A stretch of 64,000 nt of DNA from Pseudomonas nitroreducens (GTDB lineage: Bacteria > Pseudomonadota > Gammaproteobacteria > Pseudomonadales > Pseudomonadaceae): the NCBI RefSeq assembly GCF_024170165.1, contig NZ_JALJXP010000010.1, positions 124,001 through 188,000 on the forward strand. Reading direction: 5' to 3'. Made by a program: the position numbers and the translations under genes. Below, one piece after another: positions 25,701-33,468 of the stretch. The stretch's first letter is position 1, and each line of letters begins with the position of its first letter. The notes below the pieces were generated by a model. The model saw only the letters and a program-made list of their open reading frames with translations. It was not told the origin of the DNA and searched no databases.

Positions 25701-27797
25701 TCAGAATCCGCTTTCCCTCACCCCCAGTGCCGCCAGCCGCCGCCAGGCAAGCCCCAGGATCGACTGCCCACTGCCGTCCAGCACCACCATGCCGCGCTGC
25801 GGCTGCACCAGCGGCCACGAAGCATCGCGCAGGCTCAGACGCACGCCGTACTGCGCCTGGACCGGCTCGGCACGCTGCTGGGCATCGCGGCGCACGGCGA
25901 TCGGGCCATGGTGATCGGAACTCAGTGCCTCCAGCTCGACGAAGACCGCGCCGTTGGCGTCCACCTCATCCAGCTGCACCGGCACGGCCGGGCGGGCTGG
26001 GTCGTCGGCGATGAAGCGCCCCTGCGCGCCGCTCTGCACGCGCCACAAGTCTGCCTCAGCCAGATAGCCGCGCAGGCGCACGCCAGGCTCCACCACGCGC
26101 ACCAGCACATCGGCGGGCTTGAGCCACCGCCCCGTACTCAGGTCGGGCAGCAGGTCGCGCACGACCCCAGCCTGCGGCGCGCGCAATTGCAGGCGCTCGC
26201 GCTGGGCGGCGAGGCCGCGGTACTGGGCCACCGACTCCGCCAGCCGTTGTTCGAGAATGCCGACATCGGCAGCCGTCTCGCTACGGCCCGCCTGACGGCG
26301 CAACTGCAACTGCAGCAGATCGATCTCGCGGCGCACGATGAGCTGTCTGGCATCGAGGTCCGGCGAGGTCAGTTCCAGCAGCAACTCGCCCTGCTCCACC
26401 GTCTGGCCATCGCGCACCAGCAGCCGCCCGACCTGAGCAGCCGCCGGTGCATGCAGCGCCACGGCACGCGTCGCCTCCAGCTGCGCCGGCACTTCCACGG
26501 CACTGCGCCAGGGCACGACCAGCAGCGCCAGCAGAGCCAGCAGCGCCAGGCCAAGCCCGACGACCTTGTGCGGTGCAGCCTGCTCGCGGCGCTGCCACCA
26601 TTCCTGCAGCTCCCGCCAGATCGGCAGACCGATGAACCAGACCAGCTCCACCAGCATCAGGAAGATGCCCAGCAGCTTGAAGAACAGGTGGTAGACCGCC
26701 AGGGCGATACCGAAGAACAGCACCGCGCGCCAGATCCACGAGCCGTACCCCCAGATCAGCAGACGCCGGCGCAACGGCACGGGCCAGGGTTCAGGCATGG
26801 GTTCACCGTAGCCGAACAGCGCCTCGCGCAACCGCCAGCGACACAGCGCGAAAGCCCGTGCCTGGAGGTTCTCCACGCCGAGCAGATCGGTAAGCAGGAA
26901 GTAGCCGTCAAAACGCATGAACGGATTGAGGTTCACCAGCACCGTGGTGATCCAGGTAGCGCTGGCCAGCATGAAGGCCGAGGTGCGCAGCGGCCCGTCC
27001 GGCAGCAGCGACCAGGCCAGCAGCGCGAGCACGGCCAGTACCAGTTCGGCCAGCACGCCGCCGGCTCCGATCAACAGCCGTGAGCGTCGATCACTGACGC
27101 GCCAGGCATCGCTGACGTCGGTGTAGAACATCGGCAGCATCACCATGAACGCCACCCCCATGCTCTGCACCCGGCAGCCGGCCCGCTTGGCCATGAAGGC
27201 ATGGCCAAACTCGTGGCAGAGCTTGGCGAAGGTCAGCGACACGCCGAAGGCCAGCGCCCCGCCCAGGCTGAACAGATGCGGGAAGGTCGCCAGGAAGCGC
27301 TGCCAGTCCCGCGCCACCAGGAACAGGCCGAGGACGAACACCAGTGGCAAGCCCCAGCGCAATATCCACCCGCCGTTGCGCTGCAGGACCGGCCAGGCGC
27401 GATTGAGGAAGGCATCCGGGCGCCACAGCGGAATCCGGAAGAACAGGTACTGGTGCAGCACCTTCTGCCACAGGCTGCGCTTGTGCAGCGCCGCTTTCTG
27501 CCCATAGCTGGAGCGCTGTTCGGCGTCCACGGCGGCGATCAGGTCATGCCCACGCAGGAAGCGCAGGAACTCTTCCAGCTCCTGCGCGCCCAGCGCCTCG
27601 CCGGTTTCCGCATTGGCCGCCCCCAGCACCCGCCGCGGGTCACCCAGCGCCCAGTGGCGCAACAGCCGCACCGCAGCGCCGCCGAGTTTGAAGTAGCGTC
27701 CGCGCAACGGGTCGGCCAGCGTCCATTGCGGCGCCCCGTCCAGCGCGGGTGCGGCCGGCGACAGCTGCAGGTCCGGTCGCAGCGCCGGCAGCATCAC
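25701..27797 (-). CDS. M50 metalloprotease fused to HlyD-like adaptor
   Basis: A 698-residue membrane protein. Residues 1-110 are soluble and PqqD-like in look. A membrane-embedded site-2-protease core follows, with zinc motif KLCHEFGHAF (His195, Glu196, His199) and second motif NLNPFMRFDGYF (Asp297). More helices run to about 430. Residues about 440-690 form a biotinyl-lipoyl/HlyD arm with a hairpin (VEVPAQLEATRAVALHAPAAAQVGRLLVRDGQTVEQGELLLELTSPDL). Both catalytic motifs are intact. The gene overlaps the GAF-HlyD gene by ATGA. It probably sits in the inner membrane and either processes cargo or uses the protease fold as a structural channel part. Confidence 0.9.
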   Translation of the reverse strand: MMLPALRPDLQLSPAAPALDGAPQWTLADPLRGRYFKLGGAAVRLLRHWALGDPRRVLGAANAETGEALGAQELEEFLRFLRGHDLIAAVDAEQRSSYGQKAALHKRSLWQKVLHQYLFFRIPLWRPDAFLNRAWPVLQRNGGWILRWGLPLVFVLGLFLVARDWQRFLATFPHLFSLGGALAFGVSLTFAKLCHEFGHAFMAKRAGCRVQSMGVAFMVMLPMFYTDVSDAWRVSDRRSRLLIGAGGVLAELVLAVLALLAWSLLPDGPLRTSAFMLASATWITTVLVNLNPFMRFDGYFLLTDLLGVENLQARAFALCRWRLREALFGYGEPMPEPWPVPLRRRLLIWGYGSWIWRAVLFFGIALAVYHLFFKLLGIFLMLVELVWFIGLPIWRELQEWWQRREQAAPHKVVGLGLALLALLALLVVPWRSAVEVPAQLEATRAVALHAPAAAQVGRLLVRDGQTVEQGELLLELTSPDLDARQLIVRREIDLLQLQLRRQAGRSETAADVGILEQRLAESVAQYRGLAAQRERLQLRAPQAGVVRDLLPDLSTGRWLKPADVLVRVVEPGVRLRGYLAEADLWRVQSGAQGRFIADDPARPAVPVQLDEVDANGAVFVELEALSSDHHGPIAVRRDAQQRAEPVQAQYGVRLSLRDASWPLVQPQRGMVVLDGSGQSILGLAWRRLAALGVRESGF

Positions 27798-29113
27798 AGC
27801 CCCAGGCTCTGACGCGCAGCCGCCAGCGGCCGGCGCAACAGGTAATAAGCCAGCGGGGCGCGATCGCCATACAGCTTCGCGGTGCCGCGCAAGCCGATGC
27901 GCGGGGGCGCCTCGTCGAACGCCGCGTCCAGCCGATACGCCAGTTGCCCGGCGGCAGTGGTCTGGGCCTCGTAGGCGGAACGTTCCAGGCGAGCGTCGTG
28001 CCGCCGCAGCGGGTCGCTGTCGAGCAGCAGCACGACTTCGGAGCCGGGTTCCAGGGCAATGGCATCGCCCACCGCCAGATCGATGCGAAGCTCCGCCTGG
28101 TGCGGGTCCGCCAATTCCATCAGGCGCTCGCCGGTCTGCACCGGCTTGCCGGTCCAGCGTGCGGCATCGGCGAACACCGCAATGCCGTCGCGCGGCGCCC
28201 GCACTTCAGCACGGGCCAGCAGATCACGGGCATAGTCACGCTCGGCGCGCTTCTGCTCCACCCGTGCCGCCAGCAGATCAACCTTCGCGCCCGACTCGGC
28301 ATCGGAGAAAGCCCGTTGTGAATTGGCCTTCAGCTCGGCTTCGGCTACGCCAAGGGAGCGTTCGGCCACATCGGCCTGGGCCTGCAAGGTGGTGGCATCG
28401 AAGCGCACCAGCAGATCACCGGATTTCACCGCCTGGTTGGGCTTGACCAGCACCTGCTGGATCACCCCGTCCAGCGGCGCGGCGATCACCTGACCGTCCA
28501 GCGGAACCACCTCGGCCGGGGCCAGCACCGTCTGGCGCACCGGCACCAGCAGCAGCAGGCAGAGCGCGGCAGCAATCGCCAGCAGTTTCTTCTTCGGCCA
28601 GCGCAGCCGCCAGGGCTTGCGCGGCTGCAGGGCCGTCCAGGCATGCGCATAGGCATCGCCCAATTGCACCAGCAACGCCTGCTCTGCCTCGCTCCACGAC
28701 TGCTCGCGGGCCAGCCAGAGACCGCCGAAGACTGCGCCTTGACGATCAGCCAGCGGCAACCAGAAGACATCCCCGGCGGAAAGCTCCTGCCAATCAGCCT
28801 GCTGCTGTGCACCCAGCAGCTGAAAATCCACGCGCTGCGCTGTGCCCTGCGCGTCGTGCTGGTGCAACTGGCTGCACGCCTGCTCGACAAAGGCCACGAA
28901 GGGGGCATTGGGCTCCACCATACTGATGCCGGTGAGCGCCCTGACCTTGCCGGCGATCAGCAGCGCCGCATGGCGGTAACCGAACAGCGCCTGGGCGTCG
29001 TTGACCAGGTGATACGCCAGCTGCTCCACCGTCGAGCAAGACCGCGCCTGCCGCTCCAGAGCGAGAAACTGTGCAAAGACCCGCTCGGCCAGACCGACCT
29101 GCGGCGCGTTCAT
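27794..29113 (-). CDS. HlyD-family adaptor with N-terminal GAF-like domain
   Basis: A 439-residue protein. Residues about 20-165 look like a cytoplasmic GAF domain (HLVNDAQALFGYRHAALLIAGKVRALTGISMVE, VFWLPLADRQGAVFGGLWLA). A single membrane segment at about 178-196 (LLAIAAALCLLLLVPV) follows, then a periplasmic HlyD/MFP section with lipoyl half-motifs (GVIQQVLVKPNQAVKSGDLLVRFD and VRAPRDGIAVF). The ATGA overlaps at both ends show tight coupling with the M50-HlyD gene and the periplasmic adaptor. A regulatory ligand for the GAF domain is unknown. Confidence 0.88.
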   Translation of the reverse strand: MNAPQVGLAERVFAQFLALERQARSCSTVEQLAYHLVNDAQALFGYRHAALLIAGKVRALTGISMVEPNAPFVAFVEQACSQLHQHDAQGTAQRVDFQLLGAQQQADWQELSAGDVFWLPLADRQGAVFGGLWLAREQSWSEAEQALLVQLGDAYAHAWTALQPRKPWRLRWPKKKLLAIAAALCLLLLVPVRQTVLAPAEVVPLDGQVIAAPLDGVIQQVLVKPNQAVKSGDLLVRFDATTLQAQADVAERSLGVAEAELKANSQRAFSDAESGAKVDLLAARVEQKRAERDYARDLLARAEVRAPRDGIAVFADAARWTGKPVQTGERLMELADPHQAELRIDLAVGDAIALEPGSEVVLLLDSDPLRRHDARLERSAYEAQTTAAGQLAYRLDAAFDEAPPRIGLRGTAKLYGDRAPLAYYLLRRPLAAARQSLGL

Positions 29114-29889
29114 GGCGTCTCCGCGAAGCGCGCGGTACCACTCATGCCGGCCAGCAGGCCTTTGGCGTCCCCCGGCAGCGAAGCGATCAGCGGCAACATC
29201 TGGCTGCCCTCATCGATCCGCGCGCCCAGGCGTTTGACTTCTACCTGCAGCGGCTGGCCGGTCTCATCGGGCACGAAGGTGAAGGACTGCCCCACCTTCA
29301 GCCGGGACACCCAGCGCGAAGGCACCAGCAGGCGGATTTCCAGGCTGCGGTTGTCGACGATTTCCAGCAGCGGCGCGCCGCCGGAAACGCTCTCGAAGGG
29401 CTGCGCCTTGCGCTGCACGACCTGCCCGTCGAAGGGCGCGACCACCGCACAGCGGCCAACCTGGACCTTGTAGACCTGGGCCTGCGCCTGGGCTTCGGAG
29501 AGCTTGGCCTCGGCCAGCGCAACTTCGAAGCGCCCCACCGAATTGAGCGCTGCCAGCTGGCGGTTGTGTCCCAGCTGCTCGTTGGCCGCCCTGGCGCCGG
29601 CCTGGGCGGCATTGAGCTGAGCCTGATAGGCCGAGCAGTCGAAGCGCACCAGCACATCGCCCTTGCGGAAGGACTGGCCGTCCGCGAACGGCATTTCCTG
29701 GATACGCCCGGCGAGCTCGCTCGACAGCATCGCCTGGTCCCGCGCCCGCAGGATGCCGCGGACATCCCCCGAACCGGCGGAGGACGACGGGCTCGACAGC
29801 AAGGGGTCGTCCTGCGCGGGGTCCGCGGCATAGGCCGCACCCGCCACGCACAACGACACCCCAAAACCCAGCCAGATCCCTTTATGCAT
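29110..29889 (-). CDS. Periplasmic adaptor (HlyD/RND MFP) subunit
   Basis: A 259-residue protein with a Sec signal (cleavage after YAA near residue 22). The membrane-fusion-protein layout is visible: RGILRARDQAMLSSELAGRIQEMPFADGQSFRKGDVLVRFDCSAYQAQLNAAQAGARAANEQLG, a short hairpin, then CAVVAPFDGQVVQRKAQPFESVSGGAPLLEIVDN. The start at 29889 follows GGGAGAG; longer frames lack a site. It is the first gene of the 29.9-23.9 kb minus-strand operon (adaptor, GAF-HlyD, M50-HlyD, hydroxylase, sulfotransferase) and likely bridges to an outer-membrane duct such as the TolC homologue at 12.8 kb. Confidence 0.88.
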   Translation of the reverse strand: MHKGIWLGFGVSLCVAGAAYAADPAQDDPLLSSPSSSAGSGDVRGILRARDQAMLSSELAGRIQEMPFADGQSFRKGDVLVRFDCSAYQAQLNAAQAGARAANEQLGHNRQLAALNSVGRFEVALAEAKLSEAQAQAQVYKVQVGRCAVVAPFDGQVVQRKAQPFESVSGGAPLLEIVDNRSLEIRLLVPSRWVSRLKVGQSFTFVPDETGQPLQVEVKRLGARIDEGSQMLPLIASLPGDAKGLLAGMSGTARFAETP

Positions 29890-30064
29890 TGTCAGCTCTC
29901 CCTGCAGATCGGCGGAGTCTACGGTACTCCGCAAGCGGCGGGTATTGGCCGCAGCAGAATTCCTCCGTAGGCTTGGCTGCCGGCCAGCGCCGGCGAAAAC
30001 CCGGCTCGACGCGACAACCGCTCTAGGCCGGGCCCGGCGGACAGACCTCAAGGAAGACAGGCAA

Positions 30065-30745
30065 ATGGAAGCAGCCAGGTTCGATCTCCAGCGACTCCAC
30101 GCCGAAGGTTATACCCTGCTGCGCCAGGTGATCCCGCTCGCCTTGCTGGAGGAGCTGCGCGCAGCCTTCGATGCCAACATCCTGCCTTCGGATCGCTGGC
30201 CCGTGCCCCGCGGCATGGACTGGCGCCACGCGCAGATCGACCTGGAGCCCTGCGCACAGGCGGTCTGTCGACTGCCGCCACTGCTGGCGGCAGCCGGCGC
30301 GCTGATCGGCGAGCGCTTCTTCCTCGCCCATGCCGAAGGACGCGAACCCCTGCCCGGAGGCGGCCATCAGCAACTGCACCGCGATCTGTCCGCCCTGCGT
30401 CCGGGCGACATGGCCAGCGCCCTCGTCTTTCTCGATGACTTCTCGCCGGAAAATGGCGCCACCCGCGTCGCCCCCGGCAGCCATCGGCCCGCCCCCGGCG
30501 AGCCGCCCTTCGACTTCCTCGACGAGTCCCGCTCCCTGCAGCTGAGCGGCCGGGCCGGCGACATCCTGGTGTTCGACGTCGACCTCGTGCACGCCGGCAG
30601 CCTTAACATCAGTGGCGCGCGGCGCCGCTCGATCCTGGTCAGCTACCGGGCCGAGCCTCTCTATGCAGCTCACCTGGAGACGATGGGCCTGCGCAATGTG
30701 CAGATGGACACCGCCGAGCGTTTCGATCCGCCGCCGTCATCCTGA
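30065..30745 (+). CDS. Phytanoyl-CoA dioxygenase (PhyH) family oxygenase
   Basis: A 226-residue Fe(II)/2OG oxygenase. HQQLHRDLSALRPG gives the His105-x-Asp107 pair, DVDLVHAGSLN the distal His176, and the Arg cluster at 186-188 (GARRRSILVSYR) the 2OG contact. FFLAHAEGREPLPGGG and LVFLDDFSPENGATRVAPGSHRP are typical PhyH strands. The ATG at 30065 has AAGGAAG upstream. It is divergent from the adaptor operon, with 175 bases between. It is the second 2OG oxygenase of the cluster and may act on the same product. Confidence 0.85.
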   Translation: MEAARFDLQRLHAEGYTLLRQVIPLALLEELRAAFDANILPSDRWPVPRGMDWRHAQIDLEPCAQAVCRLPPLLAAAGALIGERFFLAHAEGREPLPGGGHQQLHRDLSALRPGDMASALVFLDDFSPENGATRVAPGSHRPAPGEPPFDFLDESRSLQLSGRAGDILVFDVDLVHAGSLNISGARRRSILVSYRAEPLYAAHLETMGLRNVQMDTAERFDPPPSS

Positions 30746-30757
30746 GCGGTACGCCAG

Positions 30758-31186
30758 CTAGCCACCAGACGCAGCGGACTTTTCCCCCAACCGCTGGACG
30801 AAACGCTGCAGATCGATGATCGCGCGCCGATGCGTACCGGCACCGATGACGCCCGCCTCGTCGCGACACTCGACACGGAACACCAGCGTCTTTCCATCGA
30901 TGGCGGTCAGCTCTACTGACGCCGTCACCGTCATCCCCACCGGCGTTGCGGCAATGTGGCTGACATCCACCAGGGTGCCCACCGTGCGCTGTTCCGGTGT
31001 CAGGAAGGGCCGCAGGCCTTCGATGCAGGTCTGCTCGATGAAGCCGATCATCATCGCGGTGGCGAACACTGGCGGCATGTCGGCAAAGCCCGGCCAGTCG
31101 GGCGCTACCTGGGGCACCGTGTGTCGCTCTGCAACGACCAGGGTTTCGCTGTGGGTCAGCCCTGCGGCAAGTACTTGCGGGCTCAT
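30758..31186 (-). CDS. Thioesterase family protein (hot-dog fold)
   Basis: A 142-residue protein resembling fluoroacetyl-CoA-type thioesterases: TMIGFIEQTCIEGLRPFL-like helix, TVGTLVDVSHIAATPVGMTVTASVELTAIDGKTLVFRVECRDEAGVIGAGTHRRAII. The Thr/Glu/His catalytic set of the FlK group is plausibly E51, T70-region and H77-region, but I cannot assign exact residues without alignment. Its start overlaps the methyltransferase stop by ATGA, as third gene of the MarR-led operon. The substrate is unknown. Confidence 0.82.
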   Translation of the reverse strand: MSPQVLAAGLTHSETLVVAERHTVPQVAPDWPGFADMPPVFATAMMIGFIEQTCIEGLRPFLTPEQRTVGTLVDVSHIAATPVGMTVTASVELTAIDGKTLVFRVECRDEAGVIGAGTHRRAIIDLQRFVQRLGEKSAASGG

Positions 31187-31941
31187 ACGCGTCCGATCCT
31201 CATGTTGATCGGCCAGCTGACCCGATGCCGCGCGGCGGGGTCGCCCCAGCGCTCGGCCATGTCTTCGGCGAAGTCATGCAGCAGGTCTTCGCGCCCGGCC
31301 TCGCGGGCGCTGCGCAGCGCCGACCAGGTGCTGACGTAACCGAGGAACTCTTCGAGGTTCCATTCCAGGCGAATGGCGATTTCCGGGCCGGGAAACTCGG
31401 CGAAGGGAAAGTCGAGGGTGGCATAGCCGCTGTCCACCAGCTTGCGTTCGGCCGGCCAGTAGGGGCCGATCTCCTTCCAGTAGAACTGCTCGAAGCGCTC
31501 GCCCAGCGCGCCCTCCAGCCGGAGCACGCCATAGCTGATCAGCGCCAGGATCGCATTGGGCTCGGCGACCCGCCGCACCTCGGCATAGAACCTCGGCAGG
31601 TCGAACCAGTGCGCGGCCTGCGCGGCGGTGATCAGGCTGGCACTGCGGCTGAGCAGCGGCAGGTCCTCGGCCGGGGCGCAGGCGTAGTTGACGTTCTCCT
31701 GCGGCGCGCTGTGGGCGATCTGATCGGCACTGGGATCGAAGCCGACCACTGCATTGAAGTGCCCGGCCAGTTGCCGGGTCAGCTGGCCGCTGCCGCAACC
31801 GACGTCGACCGCCAGCACCCGGTCGGGCGCCATCGATGCCAGGTACGGCGCCAGCTCCGCCGGGTATTCGGGGCGGAAGCGCGCGTAGGCCTCGCCCCCC
31901 TGGTCGAACCAGTTGCGCAGGTCGGCAGAGGGATTACTCAT
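31183..31941 (-). CDS. Class I SAM-dependent methyltransferase
   Basis: A 252-residue methyltransferase. VLAVDVGCGSGQLTRQLA is motif I, VVGFDPSADQI motif II, CAPAEDLPLLSRSASLITAAQAAHWFDLPRF motif III, and NAILALISYGV follows. The AQAAHWFD signature is characteristic of the UbiE/tRNA-mo5U34-like small-molecule or trans-aconitate methyltransferase group. The start at 31941 overlaps the MarR stop. The operon is MarR, methyltransferase, thioesterase; the repressor presumably controls all three. Confidence 0.88.
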   Translation of the reverse strand: MSNPSADLRNWFDQGGEAYARFRPEYPAELAPYLASMAPDRVLAVDVGCGSGQLTRQLAGHFNAVVGFDPSADQIAHSAPQENVNYACAPAEDLPLLSRSASLITAAQAAHWFDLPRFYAEVRRVAEPNAILALISYGVLRLEGALGERFEQFYWKEIGPYWPAERKLVDSGYATLDFPFAEFPGPEIAIRLEWNLEEFLGYVSTWSALRSAREAGREDLLHDFAEDMAERWGDPAARHRVSWPINMRIGRV

Positions 31942-32425
31942 GGCGGGCAGCTCCTGTCTTGATGCATTGCTTGGCATGGCTCAGGCGTTGCGAGAAGCCC
32001 TGCTCCTCCAGCGCCCTGGCGGTGTCTTCGAGGACGCGGCGCAGGGGATGGCCGATCTCGCTTTCCAGCTGCTCGATGGCTTCGAAGGTCGCCGCCCAAT
32101 GGGCGTTGAGCTTGCTCACCAGCTTCTTCCCTGCCGGAGTCAGTTGCAGCACGCTCTTGCGGCCGTCTTCGGCGCGCTGTCGACTGATCACGCCGTCCGT
32201 TTCCATCTGGCCGACGGTCTGGCTGATGGCGCCCTGGGTCAGGTGGGTACGCGCGGTGATCTCGGTGACCGTCTGCGCCCCCGAGCGGATGGCACGCAGC
32301 ACCGGCGTGTAGCGGGCCCGGTAGTTCATGCCCATCTGCTGGTAATGCTCTTCGGCGCCCAGCTCCACCAATTCCGACACGTAGCGCAGCAGTTCACCCA
32401 GGCCGGGTTCGTTCTTTCGGTTCAT
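31934..32425 (-). CDS. MarR family transcriptional regulator
   Basis: A 163-residue protein with a winged helix at about 45-110: TVTEITARTHLTQGAISQTVGQMETDGVISRQRAEDGRKSVLQLTPAGKKLVSKL, matching the MarR consensus including the DGR wing. The ATG at 32425 has GGAGAGG upstream. A perfect 20-bp palindrome, 28 bases upstream of the start, is its probable operator, so autorepression is expected. The effector is unknown. Confidence 0.9.
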   Translation of the reverse strand: MNRKNEPGLGELLRYVSELVELGAEEHYQQMGMNYRARYTPVLRAIRSGAQTVTEITARTHLTQGAISQTVGQMETDGVISRQRAEDGRKSVLQLTPAGKKLVSKLNAHWAATFEAIEQLESEIGHPLRRVLEDTARALEEQGFSQRLSHAKQCIKTGAARHE

Positions 32426-32453
32426 CGCAGCCCTCTCCTTCGACGGCCCCAAA

Positions 32454-32473
32454 TTACATTAGCACTAATGTAA
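32454..32473. promoter_or_regulatory. Perfect palindromic operator before the MarR gene
   Basis: TTACATTAG-CA-CTAATGTAA is a perfect 9-bp inverted repeat with a 2-bp centre, AT-rich in a GC-rich region. It has the size and position of a MarR operator. Confidence 0.75.
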
Positions 32474-32544
32474 ATGGCAAGCCGGTGCGAAGGAGAAGCC
32501 GCAAGACCGGGCAGCGCTTGCGCCCTGCCCGGCCGGTTGCGCGG

Positions 32545-33294
32545 TCAGACCTGCGCCATGCCGCCGTCGACGAACAACTCGATGCCATTGATGAAGCTGG
32601 CCGACTCCGAAGCCAGGAAGGCCACCGCCTTGCCGATCTCCCGCGGTTCGCCCAGGCGGCCCAGCGGCACCTGGCTGGCCAGCGCGTCGAACAGACCCTG
32701 GCGCGCTTCCTCGGGCACCAGATCGCCAAGACCGGGAGTGCGCACCGGGCCGGGGCTGACGACGTTGACGCGGATGCCACGCTCCTTCAGGTCCAGCGCC
32801 CAGGAGCGGGCGAAGTTGCGTACGGCCGCCTTGCTGGCGCTGTACACGCTGAAGTTGGCGGTGCCCTGGATCGAGGTGGTGGACGAGGTGAGGATCACCG
32901 AGGCGCCATCGGTCAACAGCGGCAGCGCCTTCTGCACGGTGAACAGCACGCCGCGCACGTTGGTACCGAAGATGCGGTCGAAGTGCTCCTCGGTGATCGC
33001 GCCCAGCGGCAGCATGTCACCACCGCCGGCGTTGGCGAAGAGGATGTCCAGGCGGCCGGCGGTTTTCGCGATCTGTGCGTAGACCGCATCGAGATCGGCG
33101 AGCACCGAGGCGTCGGCGCGGATAGCGGTGGCGGCCGGGCCGATGGCTTCCACGGCGGCATCCAGTTCGGCCTGGCGGCGGCCGGTGATGAACACACGGG
33201 CGCCCTGGGCGGCGAGTTCCTGCGCGGCGCCGAGGCCGATGCCAGTGCTGCCGCCAGTGACCAGTGCAACTTTTCCAGTGAGGGACTTGTTCAT
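32545..33294 (-). CDS. SDR family oxidoreductase
   Basis: A 249-residue classical [19 protein letters not shown] (coenzyme loop), [39 protein letters not shown] with catalytic Ser and YxxxK, and [14 protein letters not shown]. It ends FVDGGMAQV. The arginine after the Rossmann loop (TGRRQAEL) suggests NADP(H). It is divergent from the LysR gene at 33469, whose product is the likely controller. Confidence 0.9.
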   Translation of the reverse strand: MNKSLTGKVALVTGGSTGIGLGAAQELAAQGARVFITGRRQAELDAAVEAIGPAATAIRADASVLADLDAVYAQIAKTAGRLDILFANAGGGDMLPLGAITEEHFDRIFGTNVRGVLFTVQKALPLLTDGASVILTSSTTSIQGTANFSVYSASKAAVRNFARSWALDLKERGIRVNVVSPGPVRTPGLGDLVPEEARQGLFDALASQVPLGRLGEPREIGKAVAFLASESASFINGIELFVDGGMAQV

Positions 33295-33428
33295 GATGAT
33301 CTCCTGAGATTCGCGTTTGTGGGTTCTGCCTCGTGGCCTGCGTCTGTCGCGGCTTTGCGGTGAGGCATGGCGCTACTCTAGGGCCCGTCGATTGATGGAA
33401 AAAGCGCATACAATGGAATGACTATCCA

Positions 33429-33440
33429 TATCCATGGATA
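33429..33440. promoter_or_regulatory. Palindrome in the divergent SDR/LysR promoter
   Basis: TATCCATGGATA is a perfect 12-bp palindrome 28 bases before the LysR start, preceded by TATCCA at 33423, so two half-sites of the same type are tandemly placed. It is a candidate LysR binding site. Confidence 0.45.
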
Positions 33441-33468
33441 ATCAAATGATCCCTTCAGAGGAATTTCC

